Assembly (NCBI RefSeq): GCF_016863655.1
Contig: NZ_BOPH01000072.1
Coordinates: 123,285 to 187,284 of the forward strand
Length of the DNA: 64,000 nucleotides
DNA from: Virgisporangium ochraceum
GTDB taxonomy: Bacteria; Actinomycetota; Actinomycetes; Mycobacteriales; Micromonosporaceae
Reading direction: 5' to 3'
Positions 8,957-16,970 of the stretch are shown in pieces. The first letter of the stretch is position 1, and each line of letters begins with the position of its first letter. Below the pieces are notes generated by a model. It saw only the letters and a program-made list of their open reading frames with translations. It had not been told where the DNA came from and did no database searches. The position numbers and the translations under genes were made by a program.

Positions 8957-9678
8957 CCGCCGGCCTCGCGTGGTGCCCGCAACGCATAGCCGACGCCCCG
9001 GATCGTGTGGATCAGCGGCGGCTCGACGGTGTCTATCTTGCGCCGCAGGTAGTAGACGTACGACTCGACGATGCGGCCGTCGCCGCCGAAGTCGTAGTTC
9101 CACACGCGGTCGAGGATCTGCGCCTTGCTCACCACCTTGCCGGCGTTGGTGAGCAGGTACCGCAGCAGGTTGAACTCGGTGGGCGACAGGTCGATCCGGC
9201 GGCCGCCGCGGCGCACCTCGTGCGCGTCCTCGTCGAGTTCCAGGTCGGCGTAGCGCAATACCGCGCTGTCGGCCGGCTGTGCCTCGCCGCGGCTGCGCCG
9301 CAGGATCGCCCGGATGCGCAGCACCACCTCCTCGAGGCTGAACGGCTTGGCCACGTAGTCGTCGGCGCCGACCGTCAGCCCCGAGATGCGGTCCTCGACC
9401 GAGTCGCGCGCGGTGAGGAACAGCACCGGCACCGGCTGGCCCGACGCGCGCAACCCCTGCGCCACCGCGAACCCGTCGAGGTCGGGCATCATCACGTCGA
9501 GCACCACCAGGTCGGGTGCGAACTCGACGGCCGCGGACAGCGCCTCCCGTCCCCCGCTCGCCACCCGTACCTCGAACCCCGTCAGGCGCAGGGTCGCCGA
9601 CAGCAACGCGCGGATGCTCGCCTCGTCGTCGACGACGAGCACCCGTGCCGGCTTGTCGTTCGCCTGCATACCGTCCAT
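8953..9678 (-). CDS. OmpR/PhoB-family response regulator
   Basis: The regulator has a receiver domain (acidic pair 'VVDDEAS', phospho-acceptor in 'LVVLDVMMPD', 'FLTARDS', lysine in 'YVAKPFSLEE'). It ends in a winged-helix DNA-binding domain ('IDLSPTEFNLLRYLLTNAGKVVSK', then 'VESYVYYLRRKID'). ATG at 9678 lies 4 bp after the upstream adaptor stop; a second ATG at 9669 is also possible. It is encoded between two adaptor genes and coupled to the sensor kinase. It most likely activates its own operon and perhaps the divergent lipoprotein gene. Confidence 0.93.
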   Translation of the reverse strand: MDGMQANDKPARVLVVDDEASIRALLSATLRLTGFEVRVASGGREALSAAVEFAPDLVVLDVMMPDLDGFAVAQGLRASGQPVPVLFLTARDSVEDRISGLTVGADDYVAKPFSLEEVVLRIRAILRRSRGEAQPADSAVLRYADLELDEDAHEVRRGGRRIDLSPTEFNLLRYLLTNAGKVVSKAQILDRVWNYDFGGDGRIVESYVYYLRRKIDTVEPPLIHTIRGVGYALRAPREAGG

Positions 9679-9682
9679 GAGA

Positions 9683-10708
9683 TCACCCGCCGCTGACCAG
9701 TACCTCGTCACCCTCGTTCACGCCCGAGCGGACCTCCGTCGAGACGTCACCCCGCAGTCCCACCTCGACCGCCCGCCGCTCGGCCCGCCCGCCGACCATG
9801 ACGGTCACCGCGCCGTTGACCACCGCCGTCGTCGGCACGAACAGCACCCCGTCGACCGCCTCCGTGGTCACCACGACGTTCGCGCTCTGCCCGTACAGCA
9901 GCGACCCCGGAGCCGCGTCGAACGCGATTACCGCCGCGTACCGCACCAGCCGGTTCGAGACGGTTCCGGCCGGGTCGATCCGGGTCACCGTGCCGGTGAG
10001 CCCGGCCCCATCGGCATCGGAGTCGCGGTCGGGCAGGGTGATCGTCGCGGTCTGGCCGGTCGCGAGGGAGGCCACCTCCGCCTCGGTGAACTGCGCCTGG
10101 ACCGCCACGTCGGCCGTCCCCGCGAGCACCACGACCCCCGACCGGGCCTGGCTGCCGACGGCGCCGTCGACCGACAGCACCCGCCCCGCGACCGGCGCCG
10201 TGATGACCGTTCCGGCGAGCCTGGCCTGCGCCTGTTTCAGCGCGAGCTTCGCGTTGTTCAGGCGAAGCTGTGCCGAGTACACCGCATCGGTGCTCTGCGA
10301 ACGACCGGTGCCGGCGCTGGCGCTGCGACCGGGCGTGGCGCCCGACGACTGCGCCTCGGCGTCGTCGAGGTCCTCCTCGGCCGAGTCGACGGCCGCGCGG
10401 GCGGTGTCGACGGCGCTCTGCGCCGCCGTGGCGTCGATCCTCGCCAGCACCGCGCCCGCCGGCACGGTGTCACCCGCGCGCACGGTCACCTCGGTGAGCG
10501 TCCCCGCCGCGGCGAAGCCGAGCGTGCGCGACTCCAGGGCCACGACCGTGCCGGCGGCCGAGACCGTGGCGGTCACGGTCCCCCGGCGCACCGTCGCGGT
10601 GCCGGTTCCGGCCGCCGTGCGTCCGTCCGGACGCGTCAGCGCGACGACCGCGACCGACGCGACCACGACGACCACGGCACCGCACGCCCACCACAGCCTC
10701 CTCCGCAT
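9683..10708 (-). CDS. HlyD-type efflux adaptor, first gene of operon
   Basis: A second adaptor of 341 residues, with an N-terminal membrane helix (WWACGAVVVVVASVAVVAL), lipoyl halves around 'GTVVALESRTLGFAAAGTLTEV' and a short helical hairpin rich in Ala and Ser. It shares fold and motif order with the adaptor at 6194-7417 but is shorter and lacks the Gly-Ser tandem repeat. It opens the operon (adaptor, regulator, kinase, adaptor, ATPase, permease, DUF5666). Having two adaptors for one transporter suggests a hetero-oligomer or a regulatory role for one of them. Confidence 0.85.
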   Translation of the reverse strand: MRRRLWWACGAVVVVVASVAVVALTRPDGRTAAGTGTATVRRGTVTATVSAAGTVVALESRTLGFAAAGTLTEVTVRAGDTVPAGAVLARIDATAAQSAVDTARAAVDSAEEDLDDAEAQSSGATPGRSASAGTGRSQSTDAVYSAQLRLNNAKLALKQAQARLAGTVITAPVAGRVLSVDGAVGSQARSGVVVLAGTADVAVQAQFTEAEVASLATGQTATITLPDRDSDADGAGLTGTVTRIDPAGTVSNRLVRYAAVIAFDAAPGSLLYGQSANVVVTTEAVDGVLFVPTTAVVNGAVTVMVGGRAERRAVEVGLRGDVSTEVRSGVNEGDEVLVSGG

Positions 10709-10840
10709 GGACGCCGAGTCTCGCGGCCCGGCCTCACCATTGGGTCAGGCCAACCTGGGAGCCACCTCAAAGCGCCGGTTCCGAGTGAACGTCGAGCTTC
10801 GTACGATCTGGCGTCGAGGTCGCGCCGCTTGGATGAGCCG

Positions 10841-11416
10841 GTGCGACTGTCGATACGTTGGAGCGCGATCGTGGCCGGTGTCGCGGCCGCCACCGTCCTG
10901 GCCGCCTGCGGAGGCGACGACGGTGGCGGCGGCGCCTCCCCAGGTTCCACCGACTACGCCTCGTGCCTGCGGGCGAACGGGGTCACCCTGCCGTCCGGCC
11001 GGCCCGGCGGCCTCCCGAGCGGTGCCCTCCCGAGCGGCCGCCCGAGCGGACGCCCCACCGGCGGTTTCGACGGCACACCCCCGTCCGGTCGGCCAGGTGG
11101 CGGCCCATCTGGCCGGCCGGGCGGCGGCAACGGCTTCGGCGGCCCCGGCTCCTTCGGCAGCGAGGCCCCGGATGGCGTCGATCAGGCAACGTGGGAGAAG
11201 GCGCAGAAGGCCTGCCAGGGCCTGCGCCCGTCGGGCGCACCGGCCCGCTCCGACAACGGAGCGCTGACCGCGTACCGCACCTGTCTGAGCGACCGCGGCA
11301 TCACCGTGAACGGCGGTCTCGACAACCTCGACGCGAACGACCCGAAAGTGGCGGCGGCCATGGCGGCCTGCGCGGCGCTGCGCCCGTCGGGCCGGTCCCC
11401 CAGCCCGTCGGGTTAG
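10841..11416 (+). CDS. Gly/Pro/Ser-rich lipoprotein
   Basis: The 191-residue product begins with a lipoprotein signal: a short basic start, a hydrophobic segment (AIVAGVAAATVLAAC) and a LAAC lipobox, followed by GGDDGGGG. Two related segments, 'YASCLRANGVTLP' and 'YRTCLSDRGITV', flank a long SGRPSG-type low-complexity linker. It is divergent from the adaptor operon across about 130 bp, so the two-component system may control both. Similar Cys-containing repeat lipoproteins accompany such operons in related actinomycetes as I recall. Its function is unknown. The GTG start at 10841 is chosen because it opens directly into the signal peptide. Confidence 0.7.
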   Translation: MRLSIRWSAIVAGVAAATVLAACGGDDGGGGASPGSTDYASCLRANGVTLPSGRPGGLPSGALPSGRPSGRPTGGFDGTPPSGRPGGGPSGRPGGGNGFGGPGSFGSEAPDGVDQATWEKAQKACQGLRPSGAPARSDNGALTAYRTCLSDRGITVNGGLDNLDANDPKVAAAMAACAALRPSGRSPSPSG

Positions 11417-11480
11417 CCCTGGCGCGTCCTCATAAGACGCGACAGGACGGACGGTGCGACCTGGATTACGATCGGCCACC

Positions 11481-12152
11481 ATGCCCCGGGAGAAACAACG
11501 GACACCTGAGCTGCGCGACCGGGTACTGCACGCCGCCGTCGCCATGCTGGCCGACGAAGGGCTCGCCGGCTTCACCACCCGCAAGGTGGCGCACGGGGCG
11601 TCCACCTCGATTCCGGCCGTCTACGAGCTGTTCGGCGACAAGGCCGGGCTCGTCCGGGAGATCCTCTTCGAGGGGTTCCGGCGGCTGCACGCCCAGCTCA
11701 GCCGGATCGAGGCGACCGACGACCCGCGGGCCGACCTCGACCGGCTGATCGACGGGTTCCGGGCGTACGTACGGGCCAACCCGGTGCTCGCCCACGTGAT
11801 GTTCGGGCGCCCGTTCGCCGACTTCGACCCCGGCGAGCAGGACGCGGCGGCACAGGCGTCACTGAACTCCCAGTTCGTCCGGTGTGTGGCCCGGTGCGTC
11901 GACGCCGGGGTGATCGCGGGCGACCCGCTCGACATCGCCCACATCCTGCTGGCGTTCGCGCAGGGGCTGCTGGCCCAGGAGACGGCGGGATGGCTCGGCA
12001 GCACCGAGGAGTCGCGCGACCGGCGGTGGACGATCGCGTTCGACGCGCTGCTCGCGGGGCTGCGGCCGGCGTCATCCGAGATCAGGCCGGCCTCGGCCGG
12101 GCTGAGGCCGGCGTCGTCCGAGATCGGGCCGGCACCGGCCCGCCTCAGCTGA
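11481..12152 (+). CDS. TetR-family regulator with repeated C-terminal tail
   Basis: A 223-residue TetR protein. The N-terminal helix-turn-helix is 'RVLHAAVAMLADEGLAGFTTRKVAHGASTSIPAVYELFGDKAGL', ending in the typical recognition helix and 'YxxFxxK' segment, followed by an alpha-helical ligand domain. The C-terminal 30 residues repeat GLRPASSEI twice, with variants encoded by near-identical 50-60 bp DNA at 12058-12130, and look like a slippage-derived tail. ATG at 11481 is chosen over an upstream ATG because the domain starts there. It converges on the enoyl-CoA hydratase gene with 8 bp overlap. The ligand is unknown. Confidence 0.85.
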   Translation: MPREKQRTPELRDRVLHAAVAMLADEGLAGFTTRKVAHGASTSIPAVYELFGDKAGLVREILFEGFRRLHAQLSRIEATDDPRADLDRLIDGFRAYVRANPVLAHVMFGRPFADFDPGEQDAAAQASLNSQFVRCVARCVDAGVIAGDPLDIAHILLAFAQGLLAQETAGWLGSTEESRDRRWTIAFDALLAGLRPASSEIRPASAGLRPASSEIGPAPARLS

Positions 12153-12951
12153 ACCGGGGCGCCCGCTTCTCCGCGAACGCCGTCGCGGCCTCCAGGTGGT
12201 CGGCCGTGTCGCGGCAGCGGATCTGCGCGATCGCCTCCGCGTCCAGGTAGTCGGGCAGACCCTGGGTGACCGCCCGGTTCAGGTTGGCCTTCATGTAGCC
12301 GTACGCGGCGCTCGGACCGGCGGCCAGTTCCCGCGCCACCTTCATCGCACCGGCCTCCAGGTCGGACGCCGGGAACACGCCCGTGAGCAGGCCCAGCCTC
12401 AGCGCCTCGGCCGCGTCGAGCCGCGGCGAGAGGTAGAACAGCTCGCGCGCCCGGGCCGTGCCGACGATCTGGGTGAGCAGCCACGAACCGCCGAAGTCGC
12501 CGGGCAGGCCCACCCGGGCGAACGCCGTGGTGAGCACCGCGGTGTCGACGGCGTACCGCAGGTCGCAGGCCAACGCGAACGACAGGCCGGCACCGGCGGC
12601 CGGGCCGGGCAGCAGCGCCACGGTCGGCTTGGCCATCTCGTAGAGCGCCAGCGTGACCCGGCGATGGGCGTACTGCTGCTCGCGGACGCGGTCCTCGAAC
12701 GTCCCGCCGAGCCCTTCGCCGTCGGCGAACGCCTTCACGTCACCGCCGCCGCAGAACGCACCACCGGCACCGGTGAGCACCACGCACCGCACCTCGGGAT
12801 CGGCGGCGACCGCCGGGATCACCTCGCTCATCGCGGTGAGCATCGCCACGCTGAGCGCGTTGCGGCGCTCGGGCCGGGACATCGTGAGGACCGCGACCCG
12901 GTCTTCGACGCGGGCGGTGAAGTCGGCGGTTCCGGTGTCGATTTCGCGCAT
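12145..12951 (-). CDS. Enoyl-CoA hydratase/isomerase family protein
   Basis: This 268-residue crotonase-fold protein has 'VLTMSRPERRNALSVAM', oxyanion-hole segments 'GAGGAFCGGGDVKAFA' and 'LLPGPAAGAGLSFALACDLRYA', and 'FARVGLPGDFGGSWLL'. The glutamates used for hydration in classic ECH are not clearly present: the second catalytic position reads Asp or Gly (LPGDFGG). It may thus be an isomerase- or dehalogenase-like member. ATG at 12951 follows AAGGTGA at good spacing. It is a single gene, with TetR convergent downstream. Confidence 0.85.
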   Translation of the reverse strand: MREIDTGTADFTARVEDRVAVLTMSRPERRNALSVAMLTAMSEVIPAVAADPEVRCVVLTGAGGAFCGGGDVKAFADGEGLGGTFEDRVREQQYAHRRVTLALYEMAKPTVALLPGPAAGAGLSFALACDLRYAVDTAVLTTAFARVGLPGDFGGSWLLTQIVGTARARELFYLSPRLDAAEALRLGLLTGVFPASDLEAGAMKVARELAAGPSAAYGYMKANLNRAVTQGLPDYLDAEAIAQIRCRDTADHLEAATAFAEKRAPRFS

Positions 12952-12971
12952 GCGGTTCACCTTAGGCGGCG

Positions 12972-13589
12972 CTACCGCAGACGACGACGCTGCTCGACCA
13001 TGCGCCGGTAGACGTAGCTGCGGATCGCACGACGGTCGACCTCGGTCGGCTCATACGTGACGATCACGTCGAAATGCTCCGTCTCGAACACGTACCGCAC
13101 GTCGAGGACCTGGCCGGCCATCCTCACCACGCCGTCGGAGAGGGTGATCGCCATCTCGACCTGATGACTGCGACGGTAGTCGCACTCCAGGAACCGGGCC
13201 CGCAGGCTCACCTCACCGATGTCCATCACGTAGCCGTTCACGGGTGCCGCCGGCTCGTCGGTGCGCTGGACGCGGATCTTCTCCCCGCCCCCACCGCGCA
13301 CGAAACCCCGCCGGGTGTTGCGCTGGACGCCACCGATCAGCTGCACGCCCCAGTACCGCGGCCGGTCGCTGGCCTTCTCGGTGAGGCGGGCTGGTGCGGC
13401 GACCCGCTCGTTGTGCTGCAGCCACGCGAGCTCCAACGCGTCACCCTCGCGCGCCGAGAGCGTTCCACGCGGTCCCATCGGGGCCGCGATCTGCAGGACG
13501 CCGTCGGCGACGTCCTCGATCCGGGACGGGTACGTCACGCCGTTGGGCAGCAGGACGTCGACCCGCGTGTTGATGGCCGGCAGGTTCAC
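12972..13589 (-). CDS. PilZ-domain (YcgR-like) protein
   Basis: The protein (205 residues) has an N-terminal YcgR_2-like beta domain (about 1-80) and a C-terminal PilZ barrel. The RxxxR motif of c-di-GMP binding is present as R90-NTR-R94. The second motif, usually (D/N)xSxxG, reads D123-IGEVS, so it is degenerate. PilZ proteins of this shape act as motility brakes or adaptors. The linked chemotaxis and pilus genes make that plausible here. GTG at 13589 is the start and coincides with the predicted transcription start of the candidate promoter just upstream. The mRNA may therefore be leaderless. Confidence 0.8.
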   Translation of the reverse strand: MNLPAINTRVDVLLPNGVTYPSRIEDVADGVLQIAAPMGPRGTLSAREGDALELAWLQHNERVAAPARLTEKASDRPRYWGVQLIGGVQRNTRRGFVRGGGGEKIRVQRTDEPAAPVNGYVMDIGEVSLRARFLECDYRRSHQVEMAITLSDGVVRMAGQVLDVRYVFETEHFDVIVTYEPTEVDRRAIRSYVYRRMVEQRRRLR

Positions 13590-13596
13590 GGTGGGA

Positions 13597-13623
13597 CATT
13601 CGGCCGCCCGGCCGGCGACCTTA
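13597..13623 (-). promoter_or_regulatory. Candidate FliA/WhiG-like promoter of the PilZ gene
   Basis: On the minus strand TAAG (13620-13623), 15 bp, then GCCGAATG (13597-13604), near the sigma-28 family pattern TAAA-N15-GCCGATAA. A start about 7 bp downstream would fall on the GTG codon. Confidence 0.4.
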
Positions 13624-14505
13624 GACGCTGTTCCGGCCGAAGCTTCGACCCAACCGGCGGACAGTCTCCTCCAGCTTCGGCACGTTACGGGCCGCGTCAC
13701 GCCGCATCAGACGGAAGCTCGCCGGCCCCGAGATGAGACCGCGGACGGCCTGCAACGCGCGCACCGAGCCCGGCACGTACACCTGCCGGCTCCGGTGCTC
13801 GATCGCGTGGACGAACGCCCGGGCGCACTCCTCGACCGGGACGACCGTGCCCAGCGGCCCGCGTCCCCGCATCCGCTTCAGGTTGTCGTCGAACGACGTC
13901 AGGTCGTCCCGGACGTCGCGGACCAGGTCGGTGTCGATCCAGGTCATGTACGCCACGCCGACGCCCACCCGCCTGTGGGCCACTTCGAGCCGCAGCGTGT
14001 CGCCGAACCGCTCGACCCCCGCCTTCGAGGCGTTGTACGCGGCCATCCCCGGCATGGCCGAGAACGCGGCCGCCGACGACACCAGCAGGCAGTAGCCGCG
14101 GGTCTCGATCAGGTGCGGCAGCGCCGCGCCGACGGTGCGGACGGTACCGACGAGGTTCACCTCGATCGTGCGGGCCACGTCGGCGGGCGGGTTGATCGCG
14201 ACCGTGCCGCGGTCGGCGATCCCGGCGTTGGCCACCACCGCGTCGATGCGCCCGAACCGCTCGACCGTGCCGTCGATCGCGGCGTCGACGGCGGCCTGGT
14301 CGGTGACGTCGCACTCGAACCACGCGTGCCGGTCCGCGCCCAGACCCTTGTCGCACAGTTCCTTGGTGAGCGCGGCGAGCAGCGTCGGCTCCAGTCCCAC
14401 GAGCGACAGGCGGGCACCGGTGTCCGCGAGGCGCCGGGCCGTCGCCGCGCCGATGCCGCGCGCCGCACCGGTGATGACCACCGTGCGGTTCTTCAGGGGA
14501 CTCAT
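13621..14505 (-). CDS. Short-chain dehydrogenase/reductase
   Basis: A classical SDR of 294 residues with NAD(P)-binding TGAARGIG near residues 12-19, the 'NAG' motif (VVANAGIAD), catalytic Ser in 'LLVSSAAAFS', and YxxxK as 'AAYNASKAG' (Tyr and Lys). A basic C-terminal extension is typical of SDRs found beside flavin monooxygenases. ATG at 14505 overlaps the monooxygenase stop by ATGA, so the two are coupled. Together they could oxidise a hydrophobic alcohol or ketone substrate. The specific substrate is unknown. Confidence 0.9.
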   Translation of the reverse strand: MSPLKNRTVVITGAARGIGAATARRLADTGARLSLVGLEPTLLAALTKELCDKGLGADRHAWFECDVTDQAAVDAAIDGTVERFGRIDAVVANAGIADRGTVAINPPADVARTIEVNLVGTVRTVGAALPHLIETRGYCLLVSSAAAFSAMPGMAAYNASKAGVERFGDTLRLEVAHRRVGVGVAYMTWIDTDLVRDVRDDLTSFDDNLKRMRGRGPLGTVVPVEECARAFVHAIEHRSRQVYVPGSVRALQAVRGLISGPASFRLMRRDAARNVPKLEETVRRLGRSFGRNSV

Positions 14506-15950
14506 ATCAAGGCCTCGTATTCGCTCGGGCGGAACCGGGACAGCCGGCGCCGGAAGCCCAGCGTGGTACCGGGCCACAGCGTGGAGTTGCGACCCGTCGC
14601 GTCGAGGTACCAGCTGTTGCAGCCGCCTGCCGTCCAGACCGTACCGGCCATCATGCGGTCGACCTCGTCGAGCCACGCCTGCTGCGCCGACGGGAGCGGC
14701 TCGATCGCGTGCGCGCCGGTGCGCGTCATGTGCGCGAGCGCCTTCGACAGGTACCCGAGCTGCGCTTCGATCATGATGACGACCGAGTTGTGGCCCAGCC
14801 CCGTGTTCGGCCCGAGGACGAGGAACAGGTTGGGGAATCCGCTCACCGTGGTGCCGAGATGGGCCCGCGGACTGCCCTGCCACACCTCGGCGAGGCTGCG
14901 CCCGTCGCGTCCCACGATCTTCTCCGCGATCGGCATGTCGGTCACGTGGAAGCCGGTCCCGAGAATGATCGTGTCGACGGCACGGACCGAACCGTCGGCC
15001 GCGACCACCGACTCCGGCCGGATCTCCTGGATCCCTTCCGTCACCACGGAAACGTTGGCGCGGCCGAGCGAGCGGAGGTAGTCGTCGCTGAGGATGATGC
15101 GCTTGCAGCCCACCGCGTAGTCCGGGGTGAGCTTCGCGCGCAGTTCCGGATCGCGTACCTGGCTCGCGAGGAAGCGCCGGGCCACCTTCTCGGCGAACCG
15201 GCCGCGCTTGGCGACGCGGAAGTTGTAGTAGAACGTCTCGCGCATCGCGTAGATGCCGGTGCGGGTGGCGCGTTGCAGGCCGGGGACGGCGCGGTACAGC
15301 GACCGCGCGCGCTCACCCAGCGGGTGGTCGCGGCGCGGCAGCACCCACGGCGCGGTTCGCTGGTACAGGTCGAGGTGCTCCACCCGCGCAACGATCTCCG
15401 GCACGAACTGCGCCGCCGACGCTCCGGTGCCGATCACCGCGACCCGCCGGCCCTCCAGCGGGTGGTCGTGCCGCCAGCGGGCGGAGTGGAAAACGGTGCC
15501 GGCGAACGACTCCAGGCCGGGCAGCTTCGGAACGGCCGGCTCGCACAGCGGTCCGGTCGCGCTCACGAGCACGTCGGCGGTCAACGGGCCCTTGCTGGTG
15601 GTCAGGTCCCACCGGCGGTCGTCCTCGTTCCACGCGGCGGCGGTGACGTCGACGCCGTACCGCGGCTCGATCCCCGCGTCGTCGGCGACCCGGCGCAGGT
15701 ACGCCCAGATCTCCTCCTGCGGCGAGTACGCGCGCGACCAGTTGGGGTTGAGCGCGAACGAGTACGAGTACAGGTGCGAGGGGACGTCGCACGCGCAGCC
15801 CGGATACGAGTTGTCGCGCCAGGTTCCGCCCAGGTCGTCGGCGCGTTCCAGCACGGCCACGTCGCGCACGCCGTCTCGCCGGAGACGGATGGCCGCGCCG
15901 AGGCCACCGAACCCGGCACCGATAATCGCTACCCGAAGATGCTCGGCCAC
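14502..15950 (-). CDS. Flavin-containing monooxygenase, Baeyer-Villiger type
   Basis: The 482-residue enzyme has two Rossmann motifs (GAGFGG near the N-terminus and GTGASA in the middle) that flank the Baeyer-Villiger fingerprint FxGxxxHxxxW, read as FAGTVFHSARW, plus 'GGTWRDNSYPGCACD' as in BVMO/FMO-like proteins. It probably inserts oxygen into ketones or hydroxylates hydrophobic substrates using NADPH and FAD. GTG at 15950 is the start. It is divergent from a TetR gene with a palindromic site between them, which suggests local repression. Confidence 0.88.
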   Translation of the reverse strand: MAEHLRVAIIGAGFGGLGAAIRLRRDGVRDVAVLERADDLGGTWRDNSYPGCACDVPSHLYSYSFALNPNWSRAYSPQEEIWAYLRRVADDAGIEPRYGVDVTAAAWNEDDRRWDLTTSKGPLTADVLVSATGPLCEPAVPKLPGLESFAGTVFHSARWRHDHPLEGRRVAVIGTGASAAQFVPEIVARVEHLDLYQRTAPWVLPRRDHPLGERARSLYRAVPGLQRATRTGIYAMRETFYYNFRVAKRGRFAEKVARRFLASQVRDPELRAKLTPDYAVGCKRIILSDDYLRSLGRANVSVVTEGIQEIRPESVVAADGSVRAVDTIILGTGFHVTDMPIAEKIVGRDGRSLAEVWQGSPRAHLGTTVSGFPNLFLVLGPNTGLGHNSVVIMIEAQLGYLSKALAHMTRTGAHAIEPLPSAQQAWLDEVDRMMAGTVWTAGGCNSWYLDATGRNSTLWPGTTLGFRRRLSRFRPSEYEALI

Positions 15951-15958
15951 GCGACGAC

Positions 15959-15974
15959 GGTACCATCGGGTACC
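15959..15974. promoter_or_regulatory. Candidate TetR operator GGTACC-N4-GGTACC
   Basis: Two GGTACC palindromes separated by ATCG lie in the 44-bp gap between the monooxygenase and TetR starts. The placement suits a TetR operator controlling both genes. Confidence 0.5.
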
Positions 15975-15994
15975 ACCAGATGGGGAGGGCGGAC

Positions 15995-16564
15995 ATGACG
16001 CAGGTGCTCCAACCACCGCGACTGCGGCTGACCGCCGCGCTCGCCGCGGCGGCCGCGGAGAAGGGGTACGCCGCGACGACGATCGCCGACATCGTCCGCC
16101 ACGCCCGCGTGTCGAAGCGGACGTTCTACGAGCACTTCACCGACAAGGAAGCCTGCCTCCTGGCCGGCTACGAGCAGATCTCCTCACGCCTCATGGACGT
16201 GCTGCGCGAGACGACGGTACCGACGGACCTGCCGTGGCAGGACCAGGTGCGCGTGGTCACGGCCGCGTACCTGGGCGCCCTGGAGGACCTACCGGCGGTC
16301 AACCGCGCGCTGCTGCTGGAGGTGCAGGCGGCCGGCGCCGAGGCGTACCGCCTGCGGGCACGCACCCAGCGCCGGTTCGCCGATCTGCTCTGCGAGCTGG
16401 TGGCCGCCAGCGGTCACACGTTGTCGCCGGTGCTCTCGCTCGCGATCGTCGGTGGCATCAACGAGCTGACGCTGCACGCGGCCGAGTCGCGTCCGTTCAC
16501 CGACCTCATCGACCCGGTGACCGACCTGGTGGTGGCCGTGATCTCGATCAGCCCGTCACCCTGA
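15995..16564 (+). CDS. TetR-family regulator, likely controls monooxygenase-SDR pair
   Basis: A 189-residue TetR protein with HTH 'ALAAAAAEKGYAATTIADIVRHARVSKRTFYEHFTDKEA' and a helical C-terminal ligand domain. ATG at 15995 is preferred to one 15 bp upstream because GGAGGG sits 6 bases before it. It is divergent from the BVMO-like gene and the only intergenic palindrome lies between the two starts, so it is the obvious repressor candidate for the monooxygenase and SDR. It overlaps the convergent GyrI-like gene by 17 bp. Confidence 0.87.
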   Translation: MTQVLQPPRLRLTAALAAAAAEKGYAATTIADIVRHARVSKRTFYEHFTDKEACLLAGYEQISSRLMDVLRETTVPTDLPWQDQVRVVTAAYLGALEDLPAVNRALLLEVQAAGAEAYRLRARTQRRFADLLCELVAASGHTLSPVLSLAIVGGINELTLHAAESRPFTDLIDPVTDLVVAVISISPSP

Positions 16565-16961
16565 CCGACAGTTCGAAGCCGTTCTCGCCGACCGGCCGGC
16601 TGATCCAGGTGTCGCCCTCGACCTCCAGGTTCTGCTCCCTGGCCCAGGCGAGCAGGCCGTCCGTCGCCCGCGGGTCGCCGTCGACGGTGGTGACGGCGTA
16701 ACGGCCGGCAGGCAGCATGCCGGCCGTCACGTCCTCGTCGGAGGCCGGGATCGCGGAGCCTCGCGGCACCGGAACCCCGGCCTCCACCTCGAGTTCGTCG
16801 CGGACGTGGTACCGGAAGAACGGCGTACCCGCGGGGTCGACGCCCCGGACCTCCAGCCACTCGAAGACCGGCGGAAGCAGCTCGCCGAGCTTCGACGCGG
16901 CGTCCGGGCCGAACCGGGAGACACTGCGGTACGGCTGCTCGTCCCGTTCCTCGATCCTCAT
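16548..16961 (-). CDS. GyrI-like small-molecule-binding domain protein
   Basis: This 137-residue protein looks like the effector-binding (GyrI-like/SOUL-like) fold: 'FEWLEVRGVDPAGTPFFRYHV', 'LEVEAGVPVPRG' and 'LPAGRYAVTTVDGDPRATDGLLAWAREQNL'. Stand-alone members bind hydrophobic small molecules. It is the next gene after the secreted beta-helix gene in the minus direction, 9 bp beyond that gene's stop, and its 3' end overlaps the TetR gene. A shared transcript with the secreted protein is possible. Its function is unknown. Confidence 0.65.
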   Translation of the reverse strand: MRIEERDEQPYRSVSRFGPDAASKLGELLPPVFEWLEVRGVDPAGTPFFRYHVRDELEVEAGVPVPRGSAIPASDEDVTAGMLPAGRYAVTTVDGDPRATDGLLAWAREQNLEVEGDTWISRPVGENGFELSVRVTG

Positions 16962-16970
16962 CCCGCCAAT

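Noticed and set aside
16548..16564. Possible frameshift joining the TetR gene to the GyrI-like gene
   Set aside because: The genes are on opposite strands with an ordinary convergent overlap, and both are complete.
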